From DASUCS01 sp041166385 (GTDB lineage Bacteria; Actinomycetota; Acidimicrobiia; Acidimicrobiales; JACDCH01): DNA of 64,000 nucleotides. Below are positions 16,200-24,698 of the stretch, piece after piece. The DNA is taken from assembly GCA_041166385.1 (NCBI GenBank), contig JBEEFW010000145.1:15052-79051 (forward strand), read 5' to 3'. The translations under genes were made by a program, and so were the position numbers. How positions within the stretch are numbered: the stretch's first letter is position 1; each line of letters begins with the position of its first letter. The notes below the pieces were generated by a model. That model was given only the letters and a program-made list of their open reading frames with translations. It was not told where the DNA came from and searched no databases.

Positions 16200-16822
16200 T
16201 CGTCGCGTTCGTGGTCGGCGACCTTGAGGGGGCCGTCACCGATCTCGACGATTGGCTCCTCGCGGTTGTCGTACTCCGTGCGCAACGCCTTGCTCATGAC
16301 CGCGTGCATGTCGTACAGCGCGGTGATGTAGGTGAGGTAGAGGATTTGCTCGTCGGTGAGCTCGGCTTTCAACGCCGCGAACACGCTGTCGGGCACGCGG
16401 CCGCCGTCGTAGACGAGGCCGTCCGTGTACGCGAGCACCGCCGCCTCGATCGGCGACCAGCACGGCGCGCCCGCCCCGAACGGAATCGCCTCCACCTGCT
16501 CTTCCGTGAATCCGTGCGTGCGCATCGCCTTGCAGTGCTGCGAGAACACGAACTGGCTCCCTCGGGCCCAGCCGGCGCGGCACTGGCCGAGCTCGCGCAG
16601 CTTCGGATCCAGCACCGACTCCGACCCTCGGTAAACGCCGAAGCCGGCCACGGCGTGATCGAAGACGGCGGGCACGAGCGCGAACACCGTCCACCAGTCG
16701 CCTGGAGTGCCGCTCGACGTGCCCGGCTCGGCCACGGGATCGCGGTCGCCGAACAGGAAGTCGTACATCAGTTGCACCGAAGGGGCGGCTTCGGCTCGCG
16801 GCACTTCTCGCAGTCGGGGCAT
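16196..16822 (-). CDS. Carboxymuconolactone decarboxylase (CMD) family protein
   Basis: This 208-residue helical protein is a CMD/AhpD-superfamily member. Its core SQFVFSQHCKAMRTHGFTEEQVEAI corresponds to the family block with a conserved His (xQHxKxxR). It lacks the CxxC redox pair of true AhpD, so a peroxidase role is unlikely. Further conserved helices are PIEAAVLAYTDGLV and LTDEQILYLTYITALYDMHAVMSKAL. An ATG at 16822 is used; the frame continues upstream only as P450-overlapping sequence. It lies 8 nt downstream of the P450 stop on the same strand, suggesting joint expression. The substrate is unknown. Confidence 0.8.
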   Translation of the reverse strand: MPRLREVPRAEAAPSVQLMYDFLFGDRDPVAEPGTSSGTPGDWWTVFALVPAVFDHAVAGFGVYRGSESVLDPKLRELGQCRAGWARGSQFVFSQHCKAMRTHGFTEEQVEAIPFGAGAPCWSPIEAAVLAYTDGLVYDGGRVPDSVFAALKAELTDEQILYLTYITALYDMHAVMSKALRTEYDNREEPIVEIGDGPLKVADHERDD

Positions 16823-16830
16823 GCGGCGTT

Positions 16831-18012
16831 CTAGCGCACGACGATCGGCACCTGCGAGTAACCGCGAACCGTGCTGGTGTGCAGCCGCACGGCCCGGTCG
16901 TGATCGACGTCCCACTTGGGGTAGCGCTTCAACGTCTCCTGCAACGCGACTCGCGCTTCGAGTCTGGCGAGGGCTGCGCCGACACAGAAGTGGATGCCGT
17001 AGCCGAACGACACGTGGTTGTGGTGCTCGCGGTGGATGTCGAAGCGGTCGGCGTCGGGATACGCGCGCTCGTCGCGTCCCGCCGCGCCGGTGAGCAGCAG
17101 GACCTTCGAGTCAGCCGGGATCACGGTGTCGTGTATCTCGACGGCGCGCGTCGTCATCCGTCCTTGCACGGGCGAGGGCGCTTCGTACCGCAGCAGCTCC
17201 TCGATCGCGCCCGGGATCAGCGCGTGATCGGCCGCCAACTCGGCCTGTTGGTCGGGATGCGCGGCGAGCACGACCGCGGCCCAGCCCAGCAGCCGCGCCA
17301 CGGTTTCGGTGCCCGCGGCGAGCAGGAGGTTGGCGAAGTCTGTCGTGGCCGTCCGTGACAGACCCGCCTGCGCCAACGACGTGAGGAGATCGTCCCGAGG
17401 CGACGCCCTGCGCTCGTCGAGCAGCCCGGCGAGGTACTGGTGGACCTCCCGTCCAGCGGCCATCGACACCTCGTTGACCATGCCGACGCCGGGCTCGATG
17501 TGGAAGATGCGGTCGAGGACGTGCCGGAACGTCTCTTGGTCCTCGTCGGGCACACCGAGCAGCGACGAGATCACCATCGACGGCAGCTTGGCGCCGAAGT
17601 CCTGCAGGTAGTCGAACGTGTCGCGACCGTGCTGCGCGTCGAGCATGTCGGCGCAGAAGCCGCGCATGCGGTCCTCGAGCACCGCGGTGTGGCGCGGTGT
17701 GAACGCCCTCGACACGATGTGTCGCAGCTCGGTGTGCTGCGGCGGGTCGAGGAAGATGATCTGCCCCGTCGAGCTGAGGTCGTGGCCCATCATCTCGAGA
17801 ACGGTGCCGCGCGCCGAGCTGTACGTGGCCGGGTCGCGGTGAGCCGCTTCGACATCGTGATAGCGGGTGAGCGCGTAGAAGTCGAGCTTGTCGTTGCGGT
17901 AGAGCGGCGCTTCGTCGCGCATCCGCTTCCACGTGGGATGCGGATCCGTGTCGATCGCCTCGTCGAACGGATCCCAGTAGAGCTCGCGGGCCTCGGCATC
18001 CGTTGTGCTCAT
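16831..18012 (-). CDS. Cytochrome P450
   Basis: This 393-residue soluble P450 has the I-helix motif AGTET (~233-237), ExxR within EELLR (~271-275) and the heme loop FGYGIHFCVGAA with Cys near 343. Ligand-side sequence DPPQHTELRHIVSRAFTP is the usual B/C-helix block. The start is taken as ATG 18012 (MSTTDAEARELYW); the frame is open upstream but without CYP similarity. No ferredoxin gene is adjacent, so it must use a partner elsewhere, possibly the 3Fe-4S protein at 4282. It is followed closely by the CMD gene and is divergent from an MDMPI-like gene. The substrate is unknown. Confidence 0.93.
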   Translation of the reverse strand: MSTTDAEARELYWDPFDEAIDTDPHPTWKRMRDEAPLYRNDKLDFYALTRYHDVEAAHRDPATYSSARGTVLEMMGHDLSSTGQIIFLDPPQHTELRHIVSRAFTPRHTAVLEDRMRGFCADMLDAQHGRDTFDYLQDFGAKLPSMVISSLLGVPDEDQETFRHVLDRIFHIEPGVGMVNEVSMAAGREVHQYLAGLLDERRASPRDDLLTSLAQAGLSRTATTDFANLLLAAGTETVARLLGWAAVVLAAHPDQQAELAADHALIPGAIEELLRYEAPSPVQGRMTTRAVEIHDTVIPADSKVLLLTGAAGRDERAYPDADRFDIHREHHNHVSFGYGIHFCVGAALARLEARVALQETLKRYPKWDVDHDRAVRLHTSTVRGYSQVPIVVR

Positions 18013-18073
18013 CGGCCTACGTTGCCACGTGAACGGGAAGGACCGATGAGTTTGGGTGGCTGACCTCGTCGCA

Positions 18074-18652
18074 ATGGTCATGATCGATCTCGGACCCGCC
18101 GCCAGCCGCATGGCCACACTCCTCGCATCCGTCGATGACGAGCAGCTCGGGGCCCCGACACCGTGTCCCGACTCCACGCTCGGAGCCCTGATCGACCACG
18201 TGGGGACGTTCGCGAAAGCATTCGTGGCCGTGGCCGGCAAGGACATCGCGGCGACAGGAGCGCCGCCGCCGCCCGACGGAGCGAATCTCGAAGAGGGCTG
18301 GCGGGCGCGGATCGCCGGCGACCTCGAGACGTTGACGGCTGCCTGGCGAGACCAGGCGGCGTGGGAGGGCATGACCGCAGCCGGCGGCATCGACCTGCCC
18401 GGCGAGATCGCTGGTCTGGTCGCGCTCGACGAACTGGTGGTGCACGGCTGGGATGTCGCGGTGGCCAGCGGGCAGCCCTACGACCCACCGGTCGAGGAGA
18501 TCGAGGGTGCGTCGTCGTTCGTGACCTCGTTCGATCCGCCGCGAGATGGCCGCCTCTTCGGCCCCGTCGTTCCCGTTCCCGGCGACGCGTCGCCCCTGCA
18601 CCAACTGCTCGGGCTCACCGGCCGTGACCCGCGGTGGACGCCTCCGACCTGA
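18074..18652 (+). CDS. TIGR03086 family metal-binding protein (MDMPI/DinB-like)
   Basis: A 192-residue protein with the TIGR03086 hallmarks: an N-terminal MIDLGPAASRMATLLASVDDEQLGAPTPCPDSTLGALIDHVG, whose His is the first metal ligand, and a later LDELVVHGWDVAVASGQP carrying the second. The family is related to mycothiol-dependent maleylpyruvate isomerase and is largely restricted to actinobacteria. ATG 18074 is used; an in-frame GTG at 18056 is possible. It diverges from the P450 at 18012, with 61 nt between. A 43-nt family B palindrome separates its 3' end from the convergent methyltransferase gene. Confidence 0.8.
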   Translation: MVMIDLGPAASRMATLLASVDDEQLGAPTPCPDSTLGALIDHVGTFAKAFVAVAGKDIAATGAPPPPDGANLEEGWRARIAGDLETLTAAWRDQAAWEGMTAAGGIDLPGEIAGLVALDELVVHGWDVAVASGQPYDPPVEEIEGASSFVTSFDPPRDGRLFGPVVPVPGDASPLHQLLGLTGRDPRWTPPT

Positions 18653-18662
18653 CCCGTCCATT

Positions 18663-18705
18663 CTCGAGGCAATAGGCGCCGGATACCGGCGCCTATTGCC
18701 TCGAG
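18663..18705. terminator. Family B palindrome, copy 1 (43 nt, 20-bp stem)
   Basis: A perfect 20-bp inverted repeat with a 3-nt ATA loop. The outer arm CTCGAGGCAATA is shared with copy 2 at 55374, while the inner arm GGCGCCGG is specific to this copy and perfectly complemented. It lies between the convergent stops of the TIGR03086 gene (18652) and the TylF-like gene (18707), ending one base from the latter. It is well placed as a bidirectional transcription terminator. Confidence 0.78.
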
Positions 18706-18706
18706 T

Positions 18707-19531
18707 TCACGATTTGCGCCACCAGACCGCGGTCCAGTCGACGGTGGTCATCGGGGACGTGATGTCGTGCGTGGCGCGATAGTCGTCGACGGCTTGCCGG
18801 CATGGAATCCAACCGTGGTAGTCGTCGATGATCACGAACCCGCCGGGCGACACGCGCGGTTCCAACGCAGCCAATGCGTCCATCGTCGACTGGTACAGGT
18901 CGCCGTCGATCCGCAGCACTGCGAGCTGCTCGATCGGCGCAGACGGCAGCGTGTCCTCGAACCAACCCGGCAGCAGCCGCACCTGCTCGTCGAGCAACCC
19001 GTAGCGGGCGAGATTCACCTCGACATCTTCGAGCCCGACCTTCAACGCGCCGACGTGCGACCAGTCGTAGCCCTCGTCTTCGGGAAAGCGATCGACGTCG
19101 GGCACTGGGAGCCCCTCGAACGAGTCGGCGCCCCACACCATCCGGTCCGTCACGTCGTACGCCGCGAGCACCCCGCGCAGCAGCGCGACGACGCCACCGC
19201 GCCACACGCCACACTCGGCGAAGTCGCCGGGGACGCCCTCCTCCAGCGCGGTCTCGGCGCACCAGCGCACGTTGGCCAACCGTGCGGCGCCGACCATCGT
19301 CTCGGCCGTCGGTGGCCAGTCGCGGCCCTCGGCGCGCACCGCGGCGTCCCCACACGGCCGCACCACCCGCCAACCATTCGAACGCAGCACCGGCAACACG
19401 GCCTCGCGACCTCCGGGCCACTCCCGCAGATCGACATCGCGCACCTCGTGGTCGAGGAACAGCTCACGCGTCAGGCAGCCGCAGAGCAGGTCGAGATACC
19501 GCGTCGCCGCCCGTTCGCCCACCGAGGGCAA
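18707..19531 (-). CDS. TylF/MycF family O-methyltransferase
   Basis: This 274-residue SAM-dependent methyltransferase is related to macrocin O-methyltransferase TylF. The SAM-binding region is DFAECGVWRGGVVALLRGV (~103-121). Metal and substrate residues occur in VLRIDGDLYQSTMDAL (~206-220, Asp209/Asp211) and FVIIDDYHGW (~232-241). The family methylates sugar hydroxyls on natural products or cell-surface glycans. Alone in this context it may modify a polysaccharide or glycolipid (inference). Its start codon is only 14 nt from that of the divergent acyl-CoA synthetase, a very tight divergent pair. Confidence 0.87.
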   Translation of the reverse strand: MPSVGERAATRYLDLLCGCLTRELFLDHEVRDVDLREWPGGREAVLPVLRSNGWRVVRPCGDAAVRAEGRDWPPTAETMVGAARLANVRWCAETALEEGVPGDFAECGVWRGGVVALLRGVLAAYDVTDRMVWGADSFEGLPVPDVDRFPEDEGYDWSHVGALKVGLEDVEVNLARYGLLDEQVRLLPGWFEDTLPSAPIEQLAVLRIDGDLYQSTMDALAALEPRVSPGGFVIIDDYHGWIPCRQAVDDYRATHDITSPMTTVDWTAVWWRKS

Positions 19532-19545
19532 CGTACTGTCTGCCC

Positions 19546-21150
19546 GTGCCGTCGGACCGAATCTGGCTGAAAGGCGAGCAGCACACGGTCACTGCGTTCC
19601 TCGACGCGCGGCTCGAGCGCGACCCGAACAGTGAGTACCTCGACGTGTGTGGCACCACGTTCACCGCCGCGCAGGTGAACGAGGCCGCCAACCGGATCGC
19701 CAACGGGCTCGCCGCGTACGGTGTGCGGCCCGGCGACCGCATCGCGTCGCTCATCGAGAACTCACCCGCGGCGATGCTCTCGTGGTGGGGCACAGTGCGC
19801 GGCGGCGCGATCGCGGTGCCGATCAACACCGCGTACAAGGGTCAGTACCTACGCCATCAGCTCGCCGACTCCGGCACGCGCATCGTGCTCGTCGGCCGCG
19901 AGTTCGCGGATCGCGTGGATGCCGTCGCCGGTGATCTACCCGACCTCGAGCACGTCGTCGTCGTCGACACCGACGCCTGGAAGGCGCTGCTCGACGCCGA
20001 CGATCGCCGTCCGTCCACCCCGATCGCGCCCGCCGATCTCGCGACGTTCGTCTACACGGGCGGCACCACGGGCCCGTCGAAGGGCTGCATGCTCAGCCAC
20101 AACTACCACGTCGCGCTCGCGCAGCAGATCGGCACGTGCTGGCAGACCACGGCGGACGACGTGATCTGGACGCCGCTCCCGCTGTTTCACTACAACGCGC
20201 TCGTCACTGCGGTGCTCGGCGCGCTCGTGTTCGGCGGGCGGGGCGCCATCGAGCGGCGCTTCTCGGTGTCGAACTTCTGGCCGGAGATGAACCGTGTCGG
20301 CGCCACGATCACGTCGACGCTCGGCACGATGGCCTACCTGCTGGCCAACGACACCGACCGACCGGAGATGCCGAGCTCTGGCGCGCCCGAAGCGAACACG
20401 ACGCTGCGGCTGATCGGTGCCGCCCCGCTCCCTGCGGAACTCGATCGCCAGTTGCGTGAGCGCTTCGGCGTGGCCACGTTCAGCGGTGCATTCGGGCTCA
20501 CCGAAGCGAGCCTCGTCTCGTGGCAGCCACCAGACGTCCGCAACAAGCCGAATGCTGCGGGCGTACTCAACGACGAGTACTTCGATGTGCGCATCTTTGG
20601 TGACGACGACGACGAGTTGCCGAACGACACCGACGGCGAGATCGTCGTGCGGCCAAAGCGTCCGCATGTGATGTTCGAGGGGTATTGGGGTCGCGCCGAG
20701 GCGACCGTCGACGCCACCCGCAACCTCTGGTTTCACACGGGCGACATCGGCCGCATCGACGCGGACGGCTTCCTCTACTTCGTCGACCGCAAGGCGGACT
20801 ACCTCCGCCGTCGCGGCGAGAACATCTCGAGCTACGAAGTCGAGAGCGTGCTGTTGAGCCAAGGGTCGCTCGTGGAAGTTGCGGTGCACGCGGTGCCGAG
20901 CGAGCTGACCGAGGACGATCTGAAGATCACCGCGACGCTGAAGGACGGCGCCGCGATCACGGAAGAGGAACTGTTCCGGTGGTGCATCGACCAGCTGCCG
21001 TACTTCGCACTGCCGCGCTACATCGAGTTCCGGGCCGAGCTCCCGCGCAGCCCGGTCGGCCGGGTGCTGAAGCGGACGCTGCGAGACGAGGGCGTGACGG
21101 CCTCGACGTGGGATGCCGACGAGGCCGGCATCACGTACGAGAAACGATGA
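19546..21150 (+). CDS. AMP-dependent acyl-CoA synthetase/ligase (CaiC-like)
   Basis: This 534-residue ANL-superfamily enzyme activates a carboxylic acid with ATP and transfers it to CoA. The P-loop-like motif YTGGTTGPSKG is at ~170-180. The A5/A8 region is visible as FGLTEASLVSW and LWFHTGDIGRIDADGFLYFVDRKADYLRRRGENIS. The C-terminal catalytic Lys region is SPVGRVLKRTLR. The long upstream open frame is antisense to the TylF gene and is rejected; GTG 19546 (PSDRIWLKGEQHTV) fits the family N-terminus. An SDR gene starts 4 nt after its stop. The acid substrate is not identifiable; crotonobetaine/CoA ligase-like enzymes act on varied short acids. Confidence 0.9.
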   Translation: MPSDRIWLKGEQHTVTAFLDARLERDPNSEYLDVCGTTFTAAQVNEAANRIANGLAAYGVRPGDRIASLIENSPAAMLSWWGTVRGGAIAVPINTAYKGQYLRHQLADSGTRIVLVGREFADRVDAVAGDLPDLEHVVVVDTDAWKALLDADDRRPSTPIAPADLATFVYTGGTTGPSKGCMLSHNYHVALAQQIGTCWQTTADDVIWTPLPLFHYNALVTAVLGALVFGGRGAIERRFSVSNFWPEMNRVGATITSTLGTMAYLLANDTDRPEMPSSGAPEANTTLRLIGAAPLPAELDRQLRERFGVATFSGAFGLTEASLVSWQPPDVRNKPNAAGVLNDEYFDVRIFGDDDDELPNDTDGEIVVRPKRPHVMFEGYWGRAEATVDATRNLWFHTGDIGRIDADGFLYFVDRKADYLRRRGENISSYEVESVLLSQGSLVEVAVHAVPSELTEDDLKITATLKDGAAITEEELFRWCIDQLPYFALPRYIEFRAELPRSPVGRVLKRTLRDEGVTASTWDADEAGITYEKR

Positions 21151-21154
21151 TGCG

Positions 21155-21838
21155 ATGAAGCTTCTGGTCGTCGGCGGCTCGTCGGGCATCGGGCTGGCCG
21201 TCGCGCAGCATGCCGCGACGACGGGGCACGACGTGATCGTGGCGGCCCGCCGGAAGGTCGACGACCTTCGTTCGATCGAGCTCGACGTGCGCGACCCGGT
21301 TGCTGTCGCTCGTGCGTTCGACGGCATCGAAGCACTCGACGCAGTGCTCTACGCCTCGGGCGTCGCCCAGCTCGCGCCGTTGAACGAGCAGTCGCAGGAC
21401 GATTGGCGAGACACGCTCGAGACGAACCTCGTCGGTGCCGCGCTCGTCGCGCAGCAGGCGATACCGCTCCTGTCGTCGAGCAGCGGCGTCATGCTGTTCT
21501 GCTCGTCCACCACCGACGACGAACACCGTTGGGGGCTTGGCGCGTACGGCGTGAGCAAGGCCGCGCTCAACCGATTGGTCGATGGTCTACGGGCGGAGCA
21601 TCCCGACGTGCGGTTCACGCGGACCACGCTCGGCCCGACGTTGACCGCAGGGTTCGCCGCCGAGTGGGATCCCGCCCTGCTCGACGACGCCTTCGCCCGC
21701 TGGGTCAAGGAAGGTCAGCAGAAGCGGAACGTCATGCCCGTCGAAGGCGTGGCGCAGGTGCTACTGACGCTGATCACCACGCTGCTCGCGCACCCGGACG
21801 TCGCCATCCCCGAGGTCCACGTCGAACCGCCGGGTTAA
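21155..21838 (+). CDS. Short-chain dehydrogenase/reductase (SDR)
   Basis: A 227-residue NAD(P)-dependent oxidoreductase. The cofactor motif GGSSGIG is at residues 7-13, and the central NNAG equivalent is YASGV, a divergent form. The catalytic Ser is in FCSST (~115-119), and YGVSK (131-135) provides Tyr and Lys. It is short for the class, lacking some C-terminal substrate loop. It follows the acyl-CoA ligase by 4 nt and is probably co-transcribed. The TAA stop shares a TTAA with the convergent amidohydrolase stop. The substrate is unknown. Confidence 0.87.
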   Translation: MKLLVVGGSSGIGLAVAQHAATTGHDVIVAARRKVDDLRSIELDVRDPVAVARAFDGIEALDAVLYASGVAQLAPLNEQSQDDWRDTLETNLVGAALVAQQAIPLLSSSSGVMLFCSSTTDDEHRWGLGAYGVSKAALNRLVDGLRAEHPDVRFTRTTLGPTLTAGFAAEWDPALLDDAFARWVKEGQQKRNVMPVEGVAQVLLTLITTLLAHPDVAIPEVHVEPPG

Positions 21839-23130
21839 GCGGTCGCGCTCTCCGCCAGCTGTCCGAGGCTCATCGCCTTCGCACCAGCGTGGCGGCCCTG
21901 ATCCATCGACCGGATCGACACGTCGTGTCCGGCAACGGAGGCGCGCAGCGCACCGACTGTGCAGTCCTCGCGGGCACGATGGGCAAACGGATCGAAGTGG
22001 TACCAGCGCATCGCGTTCTCGTGCGTGATCTTGTCGAGATCCGCGCGGGGCACGTCGTAACGCGCCGCCATCTCCACGAGCTCTTCGGGCGCGTTCGGCC
22101 ACGACGAGTCGGAGTGCGGGTAGTCCTGCTCCCAGCAGATGTTGTCGATGCCGATGTCGTTGCGCAGTGCCAGCCCCACCGGATCGGCGATGAAGCAGGT
22201 GAGGATGTGCTCGCGGAAGATGTCGGACGGCAGCCGATCACCGAAGTCCTGACCGGTCCAGAGGTGGTGCATGTCGTAGGTGCGATCGAGCCGGTCGAGG
22301 AAGTACGGGATCCAGCCGGTGCCACCCTCGGACAGCGCGACGCGCAGCGCGGGAAACTCCTTGAACACACGCGACCACACGAGGTCGGCGGCGGCCATGC
22401 AGATGTTCATCGGCTGCAGCGTGATCATCACGTCCATCGGCGCGTCCGGCGCGGTCACTGCGAGCCTCCCGGACGATCCCAGGTGCACGTTGAGCACGAC
22501 GTCGTTGTCGACGAGCGCCCGCCACATCGGGTCCCAGTGCGCGTCGTGGAAGCTCGGCAGGTCGAGCGCCGCGGGGTTCTCGGTGAACGTGAGCGCATGA
22601 CAGCCCTTGGCGGCGACGCGCTCGATCTCGGCGGCGCACAGCTCGGGGTCCCACAGCACCGGCAGCGCCATGGGGATGAAGCGTCCGGGATGCGTGCCGC
22701 ACCACTCGTCGATGTGCCAGTCGTTGTACGCCCGCGTGACCGCGAGGGCGAGCTCCTTGTCGGCGACGTTGCCGAACAACCGGCCCGAGAACGACGGGAA
22801 CGACGGGAAGCACAGACAGGCGAGAACGCCGCCGGCACTCATGTCCTTGACGCGTTCGTTGACGTCGTAGCAACCGGGCCGCATCTCTTCGAACGAGGTT
22901 GGGTCGACGCCGTACTCCTCCTTCGGGCGCCCGGCCACGGCGTTGAGGCCGACGTTCGGGATCGTCTGGCCGTCGAACATCCACACGTCGTTGCCGCTCT
23001 CGGTGTGCACGACCTTGGGCGCGGCGTCGGCGTACTTCGCCGGCAGTCGTCCCTCGAAAACGTTCGGCGGCTCGACGACGTGATCATCGACGCTGATGAA
23101 GATCATGTCGTCGGCGTTGGAGACCGTCAT
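21835..23130 (-). CDS. Amidohydrolase family 2 protein (COG2159-type metal hydrolase/decarboxylase)
   Basis: A 431-residue TIM-barrel protein of the amidohydrolase_2 group. The N-terminal metal-binding motif is represented by FISVDDHVVEPPNVFEGRLP. A central strand LVDNDVVLNVHLGSSG carries a His, LSEGGTGWIPYFLDRLDR is a typical family block, and WEQDYPHSDSSWPNAPE gives the C-terminal Asp/His. Family members are hydrolases or metal-dependent decarboxylases such as ACMSD. A frame upstream of ATG 23130 is open but overlaps the crotonase gene. It overlaps that gene's stop by 4 nt, so both are one operon. A similar paralogue is at 27231. Confidence 0.88.
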   Translation of the reverse strand: MTVSNADDMIFISVDDHVVEPPNVFEGRLPAKYADAAPKVVHTESGNDVWMFDGQTIPNVGLNAVAGRPKEEYGVDPTSFEEMRPGCYDVNERVKDMSAGGVLACLCFPSFPSFSGRLFGNVADKELALAVTRAYNDWHIDEWCGTHPGRFIPMALPVLWDPELCAAEIERVAAKGCHALTFTENPAALDLPSFHDAHWDPMWRALVDNDVVLNVHLGSSGRLAVTAPDAPMDVMITLQPMNICMAAADLVWSRVFKEFPALRVALSEGGTGWIPYFLDRLDRTYDMHHLWTGQDFGDRLPSDIFREHILTCFIADPVGLALRNDIGIDNICWEQDYPHSDSSWPNAPEELVEMAARYDVPRADLDKITHENAMRWYHFDPFAHRAREDCTVGALRASVAGHDVSIRSMDQGRHAGAKAMSLGQLAESATA

Positions 23131-23936
23131 ATGCGACCCTCCGGGCGGATGTCTTCTGGAATCCAATTGGGAGCACGGCGCTCCGAGAACGCCGTCCAAC
23201 CCTCGACATATTCGTCACCGCGCAGGCTGGCGTCCATCGCCATGCGGTCGTAGATGCCGTACTGCAGGTTGATCGCCCGCTTCACCTCGCGTCGGGCCTC
23301 GGGCGCCCCCCAGCAGCACTCCGTGAGCACTTTCGTCGCGGCCGCCAGCAGCTCGTCATGGGGCACGACTCGCGTCACGAGCCCCCACGCACACGCTTCG
23401 GCCGCGTCGAGCGTGCGGCCGCTGAGCAAAAGGTCGCGCGCGCGGGCGATGCCCACCTGGTGCGGGAGGATCTGCGAGTAGTGCGTGTCGGCGATGCCGC
23501 GGTAGATCTCCGGGGCGCGGAACGTGGCGCGCTCTGACGCGACGGCGACATCCGACAGCATCGCGATCATCATCCCGCCGCCGAACGCGATGCCGTTGAT
23601 CGCGCTCACCACCGGCTTGGCCGAATGGCGAACGGCGTCGAACGGCGTGAGATCCATACCGAGCAGGCCGAGGCCGCCACCCCAGTCGTCGTCGTAGGTC
23701 CCGCCCATGTCGCCGCCGGGGATGAAGACGTCGCCAGCGCCGGTGATCAGCAGACCGGTCAGCGCGTCGTCCTGATTGACGACGTCGACCGCGCGCCGCA
23801 CGCCGAAGTACATCGAGGGCGTCATCGCATTGCGCTTCTCGGGCCGGTCGACGACGCAGTGGGCGAGCGAGCCGTGCCGCTCGAACCGCAGATGTGGCGT
23901 CCCCAGCCAGTCGCCCTCGGGGGGCTGCACAGTCAT
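23127..23936 (-). CDS. Enoyl-CoA hydratase/isomerase family protein
   Basis: A 269-residue crotonase-fold protein with oxyanion-hole segments FIPGGDMGG (~71-79) and NGIAFGGGMM (~114-123), and the region RAPEIYRGIADTHYSQILPHQVG following. Position 1 is set at ATG 23936 (TVQPPEGDWLGTPHLRF); the frame is open much further upstream, antisense to the next crotonase, and that part is rejected. It overlaps the downstream amidohydrolase start by 4 nt. A divergent crotonase begins 27 nt away. The acyl-CoA substrate is unknown. Confidence 0.87.
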   Translation of the reverse strand: MTVQPPEGDWLGTPHLRFERHGSLAHCVVDRPEKRNAMTPSMYFGVRRAVDVVNQDDALTGLLITGAGDVFIPGGDMGGTYDDDWGGGLGLLGMDLTPFDAVRHSAKPVVSAINGIAFGGGMMIAMLSDVAVASERATFRAPEIYRGIADTHYSQILPHQVGIARARDLLLSGRTLDAAEACAWGLVTRVVPHDELLAAATKVLTECCWGAPEARREVKRAINLQYGIYDRMAMDASLRGDEYVEGWTAFSERRAPNWIPEDIRPEGRI

Positions 23937-23963
23937 GGCGGGCAACTTATGATCCTGCGGCCT

Positions 23964-24698
23964 ATGGCGTCGAACGAAGCACGTGTGCGCCTGGACATCG
24001 ACGGACCGGTCGCCGTCATCACGAACGATCAGCCCGACAAGCACAATGCGTTCGACGACGCGATGGACCTGCGCTTGTTCGAGATCCTCGGTGAGCTCAA
24101 GGAACGCCCCGACGTGCGAGCGGTGGTCTGGCGGGCGGAAGGCAAGTCGTTCTCGTCGGGGCGCGACGTGGCTGCCATCGGTGGCGGCGCCGTCGCGCTC
24201 ACCCATCACGAGCTCATGGCTCGCGGGCACGCCGGGATCCGGCAAGTGTTCGAACTGCCCGTGCCGATCCTCGTGGCGATACAGGGATGGGCGATCGGCG
24301 CGAGCTTCCAGCGCGCGCTGTTGTGCGACATCCGCATCGCGAGCGAGGAAGCCCGCTTCATGCTCCCGGAGGTGGCGCACGGCGTCATCCCGGACACCGG
24401 CGGCGTGGCCCGGCTGTTCCAGATCTGCGGGCACGGCGTGACCGCCGACATGGTGCTCACCGGTCGTCCGATGGACGCGCAAGAGGCATTGCATCACGGT
24501 GTCGTGTCACGCGTCGTGCCGCGCGATCAGCTCGACGAAGAGGTGTTCGAGATGGCCAACAGGATCGCGGCCGCACCGGAGCCGACGATTCGTGTCGCCC
24601 GTCGCATCCTCGGGCATCTCGCCACGCCTGAGGTCTTGGCGTCGATGGACGAGGAGATGGTGGCGCAGACGTTCCTCAAGCACGAGCGCGAGCCGTGA
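23964..24698 (+). CDS. Enoyl-CoA hydratase/isomerase family protein
   Basis: A 244-residue crotonase-fold protein. The oxyanion-hole segments are FSSGRDVAAIG (~63-73) and QGWAIGASFQRAL (~107-119), and the Glu-bearing PEVAHGVIPDTGG block follows. It is shorter than usual at the C-terminus. ATG 23964 is chosen; ATG 23949 (ILRP) five codons earlier is possible. The downstream 2,4-dienoyl-CoA reductase-like SDR begins at GTG 24695, overlapping the stop by 4 nt. The pair suggests beta-oxidation of unsaturated acyl-CoAs (inference). Confidence 0.88.
   Translation: MASNEARVRLDIDGPVAVITNDQPDKHNAFDDAMDLRLFEILGELKERPDVRAVVWRAEGKSFSSGRDVAAIGGGAVALTHHELMARGHAGIRQVFELPVPILVAIQGWAIGASFQRALLCDIRIASEEARFMLPEVAHGVIPDTGGVARLFQICGHGVTADMVLTGRPMDAQEALHHGVVSRVVPRDQLDEEVFEMANRIAAAPEPTIRVARRILGHLATPEVLASMDEEMVAQTFLKHEREP

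Noticed and set aside
16831..18390. P450 start upstream of 18012 (519-aa version)
   Set aside because: The extra 126 residues are low-similarity antisense of the TIGR03086 gene, whereas ATG 18012 gives the usual CYP length of about 393.
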